Source of the DNA: Treponema saccharophilum DSM 2985
GTDB lineage: Bacteria; Spirochaetota; Spirochaetia; Treponematales; Treponemataceae
Assembly: GCF_000255555.1 (NCBI RefSeq)
Contig: NZ_AGRW01000054.1
Coordinates: 1 to 64,000 of the forward strand
Direction of reading: 5' to 3'
Length of the DNA stretch: 64,000 nucleotides
Within the stretch, counting starts at the first letter, position 1, and every line of letters begins with the position of its first letter. The notes below the pieces were generated by a model. It ran no database searches. It was given only the letters and a program-made list of their open reading frames with translations, and was not told where the DNA came from. This document shows, piece by piece, positions 17,330 through 25,347 of this stretch. The position numbers and the translations under genes were made by a program.

Positions 17330-18341
17330 CGGGGAGTTCGGGTTCCTCGCGAACCTTTTCGTCTCGGGGATGTTTTTCCTCACGCTGAAGGAGAAGCTCG
17401 ATTTCAGGCGACGGGCGCTCGCAATCGCGGACGAGTCCGGCACCGACAGGGCAGTGTCCTGGCTCAGCTCTCTTTCATCCCAGTCCGTCGGCTCCGATAT
17501 CGGAAGGAAAATCCGCTCGAAGTGGAGCGGCGGGGAATGCCTGAAAAACGCCGAGCGCGCGGGAAACATAATCGGCTCGTTCGGGATTCGTTCGGTTTTC
17601 TACGGGGACGAGGGGTTTCCCGCGATGATGTCGAGGACGCAGGCGGAGGTGAAGGATCCTCCGTTCTCGCTTTTCTACAGGGGAAAACTGGATGTTTTGG
17701 GGCACGCATGCGTCTCCGTCGTCGGAACGCGCCGCGCGACTGCCGGCGGGCGGCGGGCGGCGTTCGATTTTGCGCGGGATGCCTGCGATGACGGGCTGAC
17801 CGTCGTGAGCGGGCTTGCGTTCGGAATAGACATCGAATCGCACAAGGGGGCGCTGTCCTCCGTGACTCCGCATACCGCGGCAATTCTTCCCGGCGGAATC
17901 GACACGATTGTCCCGTCGTCGCACGCGAGATATGCCGCGCGCATACTCGAAAGCGGCGGCCTTGTCGCAAGCGAGTATCTTCCCGGCACTCCCGCGGAGA
18001 AATTCAGGTTTGTGGAGCGGAACAGGATAATCGCGTCGTTGTCCCCCGCAACCGTCGTGATTCAGGCGACTGCGGGAAGCGGGGCGATGATAACGGCGTC
18101 AATGGCGCTCGATTACAACAGGTACGTTTTCTTCCATTCGGAGAATTTCGCGCCTCAGGCGCTCTCTCTTGACGGGGCTGTTCGGAATGCGCTCCTGCGT
18201 GACGCAAAATCGGGCGCCCGCTCGGCGTCGTCGGTCGCCTCCAAAATGGAGAATTCTCCCTCCGCGTTCGTCGAGTCCGGGGCTGTTGTCATTTCTTCCT
18301 ATAAAGAATATAAAAATCATCTGTATGTGTCGAACATATAA
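17319..18341 (+). CDS. dprA: DNA-processing protein DprA (Smf)
   Basis: 340 aa. The family loads RecA onto incoming single-stranded DNA during transformation. The Rossmann-like core is clear: SVVGTRRATAGGRRAAFDFA, LTVVSGLAFGIDIESHKGAL, AAILPGGIDTIVPSSHARYA, GGLVASEYLPGTPA, FRFVERNRIIASLS and VVIQATAGSGAMITASMALD. The usual GxDxxYP reads GIDTIVP, losing the Tyr. Residues 1-95 form a less conserved SAM-like region. The ATG lies inside the end of the upstream TPR gene. Natural competence is not established for this organism. Confidence 0.92.
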   Translation: MGNDGEFGFLANLFVSGMFFLTLKEKLDFRRRALAIADESGTDRAVSWLSSLSSQSVGSDIGRKIRSKWSGGECLKNAERAGNIIGSFGIRSVFYGDEGFPAMMSRTQAEVKDPPFSLFYRGKLDVLGHACVSVVGTRRATAGGRRAAFDFARDACDDGLTVVSGLAFGIDIESHKGALSSVTPHTAAILPGGIDTIVPSSHARYAARILESGGLVASEYLPGTPAEKFRFVERNRIIASLSPATVVIQATAGSGAMITASMALDYNRYVFFHSENFAPQALSLDGAVRNALLRDAKSGARSASSVASKMENSPSAFVESGAVVISSYKEYKNHLYVSNI

Positions 18342-18487
18342 AGAGGCGTGTCCGGGATTCATTGCGTTTTCCGGGCGTGCCGGTGCGGGATTCGGGAAAA
18401 TAGTGTCCGGCTCCCGCTAAAACAAAAGCGGATGGGCGGAAGTGCGCCCGAGTCCATCCCCAAAAATCAGCAACAAAGAGGAAAAGA

Positions 18488-20719
18488 ATGGCAAATGATT
18501 CTTCTTCTACGGAAACGGCGGCGGTAGTCCCCGTGGAGAAAACGGCGGCCAAGCCCGCCCGGAAATCCTCCAAGACAGGCAAGTCAAAATCAGCAAAAAA
18601 AGCAAAGAAAAAGACGCTCATAATAGTCGAGTCCCCCGCAAAAGCGACGACAATCGAGAAGTATCTGGGGCCGGGCTTCACCGTCAAGGCATCCATGGGG
18701 CATCTCATAGACCTTCCCAAATCGAGGATGGCCATAGACATAGAGAACAATTTCCAGCCGGAGTACATAACGGTCAGGGGACGGGCAAAGCTTTTGAAAG
18801 AGCTTCAGAAGGACGCGAAGAAGAGCGACAGGGTCCTGCTCGCGTCGGATAATGACCGCGAGGGGGAGGCGATCGCGTGGCATCTCAACAAGGCGCTTCA
18901 GGGAAAAACCGATGCCGAGATAAAGCGCATCGTCTTCAACGAGATAACGCCCGTCGCCATAAAGGATGCCGTGAAGAATCCCGGCGACATCGACGAGAGC
19001 AAGGTCAACGCGCAGAAGGCACGGCGCGTCCTCGACCGGCTCGTCGGCTACAACTTGAGCCCGCTTTTGTGGGAGAAAGTGAAGAACGGGCTTTCGGCGG
19101 GGCGCGTGCAGTCTGTCGCGCTCCGGCTGATTTGCGACAGGGAGAAGGAAGTCGAGGAATTCATCCCCGAGGAATACTGGACGCTTGAGGCGGATTTCGC
19201 GAAGGGGCGGAGCGTGTTCACAGCGCAGCTCGTGCAGTACAAGGGCGAGAAGCCGAATTTGAGGAGCGAGGCGGACGTCAACGCGATAATCGCCGAGATA
19301 CGGAATTCCGAGTGCCGCGTATCCGACGTGAAGGTTTCGGAGAAGACGGTGCGCCCGAAGCCTCCGTTCACGACGAGCAAGATGCAGCAGGCGGCGGCGA
19401 ACAGGCTCGGCTTCAATTCGAGGAAGACGATGCAGATTGCGCAGCAGCTCTACGAGGGAATCCAGATGGGCGAGCACCGCGTCGGACTTATATCCTACAT
19501 GAGAACGGATTCCGTGAGGATTTCGCAGACCGCGCTCGATGAGGTCCGCGGCTGGATTTCCAAGAACCATCCCGCCGAGCTTCCGCCAGAGCCGATTGTG
19601 TACGCCGTCGGAAAAGGCGCGCAGGATGCCCATGAATGTATCCGCCCGACGTACAGCTCGTACACCCCGGACGACGTCAAGAATTACCTTTCGCGCGACC
19701 AGCTCCGCCTTTACACGCTCGTCTGGGAGAAATTCGTGTCGTGCCAGATGGTGAACGCGAAGAGCGCGACGACAAGCGTCGACATAACTGCCGGCGACGC
19801 GATTTTCAGGTGCTCGGCGAGCCGCCTCGTGGAGAAGGGATTCTACAAGGTCATAAAGCTTCTGTCCTCGAAGGACGACGTTTGCGGGAGCCTTCCGTCG
19901 CTCAAGAAGGACGAGGTGCTTTCCTCCGAGCATTCGTTCTATCCGGAGCAGCATTTCACGCAGGGGCCGGCGCGCTACACGGACGCATCGATGGTCAAGG
20001 TTCTTGAGGAGAAGGGAATCGGGCGGCCTTCGACGTACGCGCCGATTATATCGACGCTCCTCGACCGCTATTATGTCCAGCGCAGCAACAAGCAGCTCGT
20101 CCCGACTCAGCTCGGGCGCATGATATGCAAAATCCTCGTGGAGGCGTTCCCCGCCGTCATAAACGAGGGGTTCACTGCGGAGGTCGAGAACAAGCTCGAC
20201 GAGGTGGAGAAGAACAATATCGTCTGGAACGACATGATAGGAGAATTCTACGGGCCGTTCCGGGAGCGGATAGACGAGGTCGAGCGCACGCAGGAATCGA
20301 TAAAGGGATTCCTCGACGAGAAGACCGACAAGGTGTGCGAGAAATGCGGGAAGCCGATGCTCAAGAAGCTCGGCAGGTTCGGCTATTTCCTCGCCTGCAC
20401 GGGATTCCCCGAATGCAAGAACACGAAGTCGATTCCGCTCGCGAAATGCCCCGTCGAGGGGTGCGACGGCGAGATTGTCGAGAGGAAGAGCAAGGGGCGC
20501 GGGCGTTCTTTCTACGGGTGCACGAATTTCCCGAAATGCAGCTTCCTCACGCATTTCAAGCCGATTGAGGCGACGTGCCCGAAGTGCGGCTGGTTCCTCG
20601 TCGAGAAATTCGACAAGAAGAACGGCACGTACAAGTCGTGCATAAATCCTGCCTGCGATTACCTCCATTCCGAGACGGACGAGGAGATTCCGGGCGCTTC
20701 GGCGGAGGACGACTCGTAG
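18488..20719 (+). CDS. topA: DNA topoisomerase I
   Basis: Type IA topoisomerase of 743 aa that relaxes negative supercoils. An Ala/Lys-rich N-terminal extension of about 40 residues (KPARKSSKTGKSKSAKKAKK) precedes the TOPRIM domain (IIVESPAKATTIEKYLG, then DNDREGEAIAWHL). The catalytic Tyr lies in LISYMRTDSVRIS; GRPSTYAPIIS is a conserved block. Three C-terminal zinc-ribbon motifs follow: CEKCGKP...CTGFPEC, CPVEGCDG...CTNFPKC and CPKCGW...CINPAC. GAGGAAAAG precedes the ATG. The spacer before it (18342-18487) holds a GC-rich hairpin but no recognisable promoter. Confidence 0.96.
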   Translation: MANDSSSTETAAVVPVEKTAAKPARKSSKTGKSKSAKKAKKKTLIIVESPAKATTIEKYLGPGFTVKASMGHLIDLPKSRMAIDIENNFQPEYITVRGRAKLLKELQKDAKKSDRVLLASDNDREGEAIAWHLNKALQGKTDAEIKRIVFNEITPVAIKDAVKNPGDIDESKVNAQKARRVLDRLVGYNLSPLLWEKVKNGLSAGRVQSVALRLICDREKEVEEFIPEEYWTLEADFAKGRSVFTAQLVQYKGEKPNLRSEADVNAIIAEIRNSECRVSDVKVSEKTVRPKPPFTTSKMQQAAANRLGFNSRKTMQIAQQLYEGIQMGEHRVGLISYMRTDSVRISQTALDEVRGWISKNHPAELPPEPIVYAVGKGAQDAHECIRPTYSSYTPDDVKNYLSRDQLRLYTLVWEKFVSCQMVNAKSATTSVDITAGDAIFRCSASRLVEKGFYKVIKLLSSKDDVCGSLPSLKKDEVLSSEHSFYPEQHFTQGPARYTDASMVKVLEEKGIGRPSTYAPIISTLLDRYYVQRSNKQLVPTQLGRMICKILVEAFPAVINEGFTAEVENKLDEVEKNNIVWNDMIGEFYGPFRERIDEVERTQESIKGFLDEKTDKVCEKCGKPMLKKLGRFGYFLACTGFPECKNTKSIPLAKCPVEGCDGEIVERKSKGRGRSFYGCTNFPKCSFLTHFKPIEATCPKCGWFLVEKFDKKNGTYKSCINPACDYLHSETDEEIPGASAEDDS

Positions 20720-20722
20720 GAA

Positions 20723-21682
20723 ATGGCTGAGGGCGAAATAGTTGGCGGAACGGCGCGGCAATCCCCGCCGCTCGGCTCGTGCGTGTCGGAATTCCTCGTG
20801 TACCTTGAGGGCGTTCTCGTTTTGTCGGGGAACACAATCGCCGCGTACCGGAACGACCTTTCCCAGTTTTTGGGGATGCCGGGATTTTCCGGCTCGCTTC
20901 CGGTCGGCTCCGTCAGCGTCGAGATGCTCCGGCAGTGCATCGGCGTCCTTTCGAGGATGGGGCGTGCCGCGAGTTCGATAAACAGGTTTGTCGCGTCAGT
21001 CCGCTCTCTTTTCGCCTACTGCAGGCGGCTCGGCTACATAACGGCGAATCCGGCCCTCGAATTGAAGTCCGTCAAGGTTCCGAGGCGGATTCCGCGCTTC
21101 ATGACGCAGGCGGAGGTGGACAAAATCTGCGCGCAGCCGGCGGAATGCGAGCTTCTCTGGGAGAAGCGGGACACGGCGCTTTTCGAGATGATGTATTCGA
21201 GCGGCTGCCGAATCGGCGAGCTGGCGGGGCTTTCCCTTCCGGATGTGAGCTCGGACTACTCGCAGGCTGTCGTCACCGGAAAGGGGCGGAAGGACAGGCT
21301 CGTGTTTTTCGGAGAGGACGCGCGGAAGGCGATGCGGGCGTATATCGAGGACAGGAAGGAGCGGTTCGGGATTATGAGCCTCCAGTCCGTCAATGCGTTC
21401 TTCGTGAACCAGCGGGGGGAGCGGCTTTCCGTGCGCGGAATCCGTTATATACTCGACCGGTATTCCGGGGCGGAGGGCACGAACCACCACGTCACGCCGC
21501 ATTCGTTCAGGCACACGTTCGCGACGTCGCTCATAACGAACGGGGCGGACGTGCGCCTCGTGCAGGAGCTTCTGGGGCATTCGAGCATATCGACGACGCA
21601 GCGGTACACGCACATAAGCACCGAGAAGATGATAGAGCTCTACAACAAGGCGCATCCCCATGGCGGGGACGGAAGCCGCTGA
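20723..21682 (+). CDS. xerC: Tyrosine recombinase XerC
   Basis: 319 aa with an N-terminal core-binding domain and a full catalytic set: Arg in SGCRIGELAG, Lys in GKGRKDRL, HSFRHTFATSL, GHSSISTTQ and the nucleophile Tyr in QRYTHI. It starts 3 nt after the topA stop and is followed by hslV-hslU. The order topA-xerC-hslV-hslU parallels the topA-trmFO-codV-clpQ-clpY operon of Bacillus subtilis, so XerC (CodV) is the best name. It would act with the XerD-like protein at 15612 in chromosome dimer resolution. Confidence 0.87.
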   Translation: MAEGEIVGGTARQSPPLGSCVSEFLVYLEGVLVLSGNTIAAYRNDLSQFLGMPGFSGSLPVGSVSVEMLRQCIGVLSRMGRAASSINRFVASVRSLFAYCRRLGYITANPALELKSVKVPRRIPRFMTQAEVDKICAQPAECELLWEKRDTALFEMMYSSGCRIGELAGLSLPDVSSDYSQAVVTGKGRKDRLVFFGEDARKAMRAYIEDRKERFGIMSLQSVNAFFVNQRGERLSVRGIRYILDRYSGAEGTNHHVTPHSFRHTFATSLITNGADVRLVQELLGHSSISTTQRYTHISTEKMIELYNKAHPHGGDGSR

Positions 21683-21708
21683 AAGGTTTGGATTTTTAGG
21701 AAGGAAAA

Positions 21709-22260
21709 ATGAAGATGAAAGATGAAGTGAAAATCCGCAGCACGACGGTCGTTGCGGTCAAGAGAAACGGGAAGGTCGCCATGGCAGGCGACGGTCAGGT
21801 CACGCTCGGAAACACGGTCTGCAAGGGGAACGCCCGCAAGGTCAGGAAGATATTCGGCGGGAAAGTCCTTACGGGATTTGCGGGAAGCGTTGCCGACGCG
21901 TTCACGCTGCTCGACAAATTCGAGGAGAAGCTCAAGGAATTCAACGGCGACATAACGCGCGCCGCCGTGGAGCTTGCGAAGATGTGGCGCACCGAGAAAA
22001 TGTACAGGAACCTTGAGGCGATGCTGATTGTCGCGGACGCGTCGAAAATCCTGCTCATTTCCGGCGACGGGAACGTAATCGAGCCGGAGAACGACGTCCT
22101 GGCGATAGGTTCGGGCGGAAACTACGCCTATTCGGCGGCGCTTGCCTATCTCGACTCGTCGGAGCTTTCCGCGCGCGAGATTGCCGAGAGAAGCCTGCGC
22201 ATTGCGGGAAACATCTGCATATACACGAATTCGAACATCACCGTCGAGGAAATCGGCTGA
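21709..22260 (+). CDS. hslV: ATP-dependent protease subunit HslV
   Basis: Peptidase subunit of 183 aa in the HslUV (ClpYQ) two-ring protease. The N-terminal Thr nucleophile is in the segment [11 protein letters not shown] after a short propeptide; [13 protein letters not shown] and [18 protein letters not shown] are characteristic. Both ATG codons near 21709 and 21715 are possible; TAGGAAGG fits the first. The gene is followed by hslU after 24 nt. Confidence 0.95.
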   Translation: MKMKDEVKIRSTTVVAVKRNGKVAMAGDGQVTLGNTVCKGNARKVRKIFGGKVLTGFAGSVADAFTLLDKFEEKLKEFNGDITRAAVELAKMWRTEKMYRNLEAMLIVADASKILLISGDGNVIEPENDVLAIGSGGNYAYSAALAYLDSSELSAREIAERSLRIAGNICIYTNSNITVEEIG

Positions 22261-22284
22261 AAACCGGTACAAGGAAGGAATAAA

Positions 22285-23634
22285 ATGGAAGGACTTACCC
22301 CGAAGCAGATAGTCGAGAAGCTCGACCAGTACATAATCGGGCAGGAGAAGGCGAAGCGGGCCGTCGCGGTGGCTCTCAGGAACAGGCTCAGGAGAATTCA
22401 GCTTCCCGAGGAAATCAGGGACGAGGTCGCGCCGAAGAACATCCTCATGATTGGGCCGACGGGCGTGGGAAAGACGGAGATTGCCCGCCGCCTCGCAAAG
22501 CTCGTCAACGCGCCGTTCATAAAGGTCGAGGCGACGAAATACACCGAGGTCGGCTATGTCGGGCGCGACGTCGAGAGCATGGTCCGCGACCTGATGGCTG
22601 TCGGGTTCAACAACGTGAAGAAGGAGATGGAGGAATCCATGCGCAAGGAGAGCGAGCCGAAAGTCGAGGAGCGCCTCCTTGACCTGCTCCTTCCCGGAAG
22701 CGGCGAGGACGGCGCGGCGAAGGATGACGGCGGGAACAAGCCCGTCGTGTCCGCCGAGACTCGCGAGAAATTCCGCGCGATGCTCAGGAGCGGTTCGCTT
22801 GAGGAGCGCGAGGTCGAGGTTTCCGTGAAGAAGAGCCGCGGCGCGCCGAGCATGGGCATCATCGCGGGCGGAAGCCTTGACGACATACAGAGCGGGATGA
22901 TGGACATACAGGACATGCTTTCCGGCAAGAACGTGAAGAAGCGGTTCGTCTCCGTCAGGGAGGCGCGGAAGATAATCTCCGAGGAGGTGCTCGACTCGAT
23001 GATTGACGCGGACAAGGTTTCCGACATCGCCCGCGAGCGCGTCGAGCAGAGCGGAATCATCTTCATAGACGAGATTGACAAAATCGCGACGAAGAACGAG
23101 TCTTCTGGCGGTCAGGTCAGCCGCGAGGGCGTGCAGCGCGACATACTCCCCATCGTCGAGGGCAGCAAGGTCAACACGAAATTCGGCGTCGTGGACACGA
23201 CCCACATCCTGTTCATCGCGGCGGGCGCGTTCAGCCTTTCAGCCCCGAGCGACCTCATCCCCGAGCTTCAGGGACGCTTCCCGCTCCGCGTGGAGCTCGA
23301 GTCGCTCACCAAGTCCGATTTCAGGCGCATCCTCCTCGAGCCGAAGAACGCCCTCACGAAGCAGTACACCGCGCTCCTCGAGACCGAGGGCGTCAAGATT
23401 TCGTTCACCGACGACGCAATAGAGCGCATGAGCTTCCTCGCGGAGGACGTCAACGCGAAGAGCGAGAACATCGGCGCGCGCCGTCTCCATACGATAATGG
23501 AGAAGGTGCTCGAGGATATCAGTTTCGATGCGGACGAGCATTCCGGCGAGACGATAACGGTCGATGCCGGATACGTCGACGAGAAGCTGACGGGCGTCGT
23601 CCAGGACCAGGATTTGAGCCGCTATATACTGTAG
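22285..23634 (+). CDS. hslU: ATP-dependent protease ATPase subunit HslU
   Basis: AAA+ unfoldase of 449 aa that docks on HslV. Walker [12 protein letters not shown] (about residue 56), pore loop [12 protein letters not shown], an inserted I domain with a charged middle (about 110-235, [15 protein letters not shown]), Walker [12 protein letters not shown], and a C-terminal end ...LSRYIL that inserts into HslV. AAGGAAGG precedes the ATG. It ends the topA-xerC-hslVU run at a strong terminator. Confidence 0.96.
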   Translation: MEGLTPKQIVEKLDQYIIGQEKAKRAVAVALRNRLRRIQLPEEIRDEVAPKNILMIGPTGVGKTEIARRLAKLVNAPFIKVEATKYTEVGYVGRDVESMVRDLMAVGFNNVKKEMEESMRKESEPKVEERLLDLLLPGSGEDGAAKDDGGNKPVVSAETREKFRAMLRSGSLEEREVEVSVKKSRGAPSMGIIAGGSLDDIQSGMMDIQDMLSGKNVKKRFVSVREARKIISEEVLDSMIDADKVSDIARERVEQSGIIFIDEIDKIATKNESSGGQVSREGVQRDILPIVEGSKVNTKFGVVDTTHILFIAAGAFSLSAPSDLIPELQGRFPLRVELESLTKSDFRRILLEPKNALTKQYTALLETEGVKISFTDDAIERMSFLAEDVNAKSENIGARRLHTIMEKVLEDISFDADEHSGETITVDAGYVDEKLTGVVQDQDLSRYIL

Positions 23635-23640
23635 CGGGAG

Positions 23641-23675
23641 TGCCCTGCGGAAAAAAATCCGCGGGGCATGTTTTT
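23641..23675 (+). terminator. intrinsic terminator after hslU
   Basis: An 11-bp stem TGCCCTGCGGA/TCCGCGGGGCA (one G-T pair) over six A, then TG and five T. Confidence 0.85.
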
Positions 23676-23680
23676 CCTGT

Positions 23681-23709
23681 TTGCCGTTTGCCGGTTCATG
23701 ATTTATAAT
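23681..23709 (+). promoter_or_regulatory. promoter of the FHA gene, 9 nt before its ATG
   Basis: TTGCCG (23681-23686), 17-nt spacer, perfect TATAAT (23704-23709). The predicted start falls within a few bases of the ATG at 23719, implying a leaderless or nearly leaderless mRNA. Confidence 0.65.
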
Positions 23710-23718
23710 CTTGGCATT

Positions 23719-24060
23719 ATGGAACAAACAATAATGTCATCAAGCCCGCTCGGGCAGCGTTTGGAAAAGATTTCCGCGGGAGCTCCCGTCTCCTATCTCA
23801 CGTTCAACAAGAAGAAAATCAACCTCGTCGAGAAGATGTCCATCGGGCGCAATCCCGACTGCACGATTGTCGTCGAGGACAAGGCCGCAAGCCGCCTTCA
23901 TGCGACGATACAGAAAATCAAGGACGCATATTTCCTTAAGGACGAGAAAAGCACGAACGGCACTTTCGTCAACGGGCACAGGATTCCCGAGGATAAGTTC
24001 GTCAAGCTCAAGGCTGGCGACGAATTGAAAATCGGCAACACCACGCTTGTTTTTGCTTGA
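23719..24060 (+). CDS. FHA-domain protein
   Basis: 113 aa, almost entirely one forkhead-associated domain, which binds phosphothreonine peptides. The signature is intact: MSIGRNPDCTIVV, KAASRLHATI (SxxH type) and DEKSTNGTFVNGHRI, ending GDELKIGNTTLVF. The start at 23719 has no Shine-Dalgarno because the -10 box is only 9 nt away; an internal ATG at 23734 with a GGAA upstream is an alternative. It is followed by a phosphatase-like gene and a Ser/Thr kinase, suggesting it reads out kinase activity. Confidence 0.85.
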   Translation: MEQTIMSSSPLGQRLEKISAGAPVSYLTFNKKKINLVEKMSIGRNPDCTIVVEDKAASRLHATIQKIKDAYFLKDEKSTNGTFVNGHRIPEDKFVKLKAGDELKIGNTTLVFA

Positions 24061-25229
24061 GCGGAACGCCCCGCGCTGCCGGTGATTCGCTCAAGGCTCC
24101 GGGGCTTCTTTTTTCGGTGCCGGCCGTGTATTCCAACGATACAAACGAAATTCTCAGCCGCATGGAGCGGTTCCTTTCCGACGGGGAGCTTCCCTCGTAC
24201 GACGGGCTCATATCGCTTTGCAATGCGGTGACTTCCGTTCTCGAGACGGAGGATTCCTCATACCGTCCGTACGATTCGTCGGGGAGCCCGGGCGGTCTTC
24301 TCGACTTTTCGTCCCCGTCGATGCGCAGCCTGCCGGTCGTCGTCGTTCCTGACCTCCATGCGCGCGGACGGTTCCTCCTCGATGCGATGTATTTCCGCGT
24401 CGATTCTGCGGGCGGGCGGACTGTCATCGACCTCCTTTCGTCCGGGGAAATCATCGTCTGCTGCGTCGGGGACATCTTCCATTCCGAGTCGCGCGCGCGC
24501 AAACGGTGGGACGATGCGTACCAGGATTTCCGCGCCTACTATTACGACGGGGAGCCGTCGTCGCGGTTCCTCGACAGCGCGGCAATGAACGCCGAGATGC
24601 GGGAGAATTTCTCCCTTCTCCAGATGATTTTCCTCCTGAAGCTTTCTTTTCCGAAATTTTTCCACGTCCTGAAAGGAAATCACGAGAACGTGAAGAACGC
24701 GACCTATTCTCCGGATGACGATGACGGATTCGGAAACAGGGCCTTCAGGAAATTCTGCGAGGAGGGGCTTATGTGCGCGGAATTCATCAGGGGCTATTAC
24801 GACGACCTGCTCCTCCATTGCGTCGGATGCTTCGAGCGCGCCCTTCCGCTTTGCCTTATGTCCGGAAAGTGCGTCGTGAGCCATGCCGAGCCGCGGCGCG
24901 CGTTCAGGAAGGACGAGATTGTCGGGGGAATGCGCGATGACAATGTCGTGTTCGGGCTGACGTGGACCGCGAACGGGGACGCCGCTCCGGAAAGCGTCTC
25001 GGAAACCGTCAGGCATCTGTACAGGACGGGGAATCCGATTGCGGATATGCTCGGAAGGAGGACGCGCGATGTCGTCTGGTTCGGCGGCCACCGCCCGATT
25101 GACGGCAGGTACGCGGAACGGCAGGGCGGCCTTTTCGTACAGATTCACAATCCGTCGCGCGAATTCGTCTCGCTCGTGCTTCCGTCGCGGAAATTCAACC
25201 CGGAGACGGACATCTTCGATGTGGGGTAA
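24057..25229 (+). CDS. PPP-like metallophosphatase
   Basis: About 390 aa if read from a TTG that overlaps the FHA stop (TTGA), as ftsQ/ftsA do here. GTG codons at 24117 and 24126 are alternatives and none has a clear ribosome binding site. Calcineurin-like metal motifs occur in PPP order: VVVPDLHARG (D-x-H), CCVGDIFHSE (GD), LKGNHENVKN (GNHE), VVSHAEP (His) and WFGGHRP (GH). The family uses two metal ions to hydrolyse phosphoesters; the GNHE motif resembles Ser/Thr protein phosphatases. With FHA upstream and an STPK downstream, dephosphorylation of kinase substrates is a reasonable inference, not shown. Confidence 0.75.
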   Translation: MSGTPRAAGDSLKAPGLLFSVPAVYSNDTNEILSRMERFLSDGELPSYDGLISLCNAVTSVLETEDSSYRPYDSSGSPGGLLDFSSPSMRSLPVVVVPDLHARGRFLLDAMYFRVDSAGGRTVIDLLSSGEIIVCCVGDIFHSESRARKRWDDAYQDFRAYYYDGEPSSRFLDSAAMNAEMRENFSLLQMIFLLKLSFPKFFHVLKGNHENVKNATYSPDDDDGFGNRAFRKFCEEGLMCAEFIRGYYDDLLLHCVGCFERALPLCLMSGKCVVSHAEPRRAFRKDEIVGGMRDDNVVFGLTWTANGDAAPESVSETVRHLYRTGNPIADMLGRRTRDVVWFGGHRPIDGRYAERQGGLFVQIHNPSREFVSLVLPSRKFNPETDIFDVG

Positions 25230-25347
25230 CGGTCGCGGGCTTCTGCTTTCCGCCTGCGGCAAACCGTCATAGAGAGAAAAAACGGACAAAGCTGCCCTGA
25301 ATGAAACGGTACGGGCAGGGACAATTAAAAAAAGGAGAATCAGAAAA

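Noticed and set aside
18590-20761. Long open frame (about 720 codons) antisense to topA
   Set aside because: It is a mirror of strongly GC-biased codon use. The + strand frame has all topoisomerase motifs; the minus frame gives an Arg/Leu/His-rich product without recognisable domains.
15612-21682. Two tyrosine recombinase genes as marks of mobile elements
   Set aside because: Lengths, motifs and neighbourhood (ftsZ; topA-xerC-hslVU) fit housekeeping XerD/XerC; no att repeats flank them.
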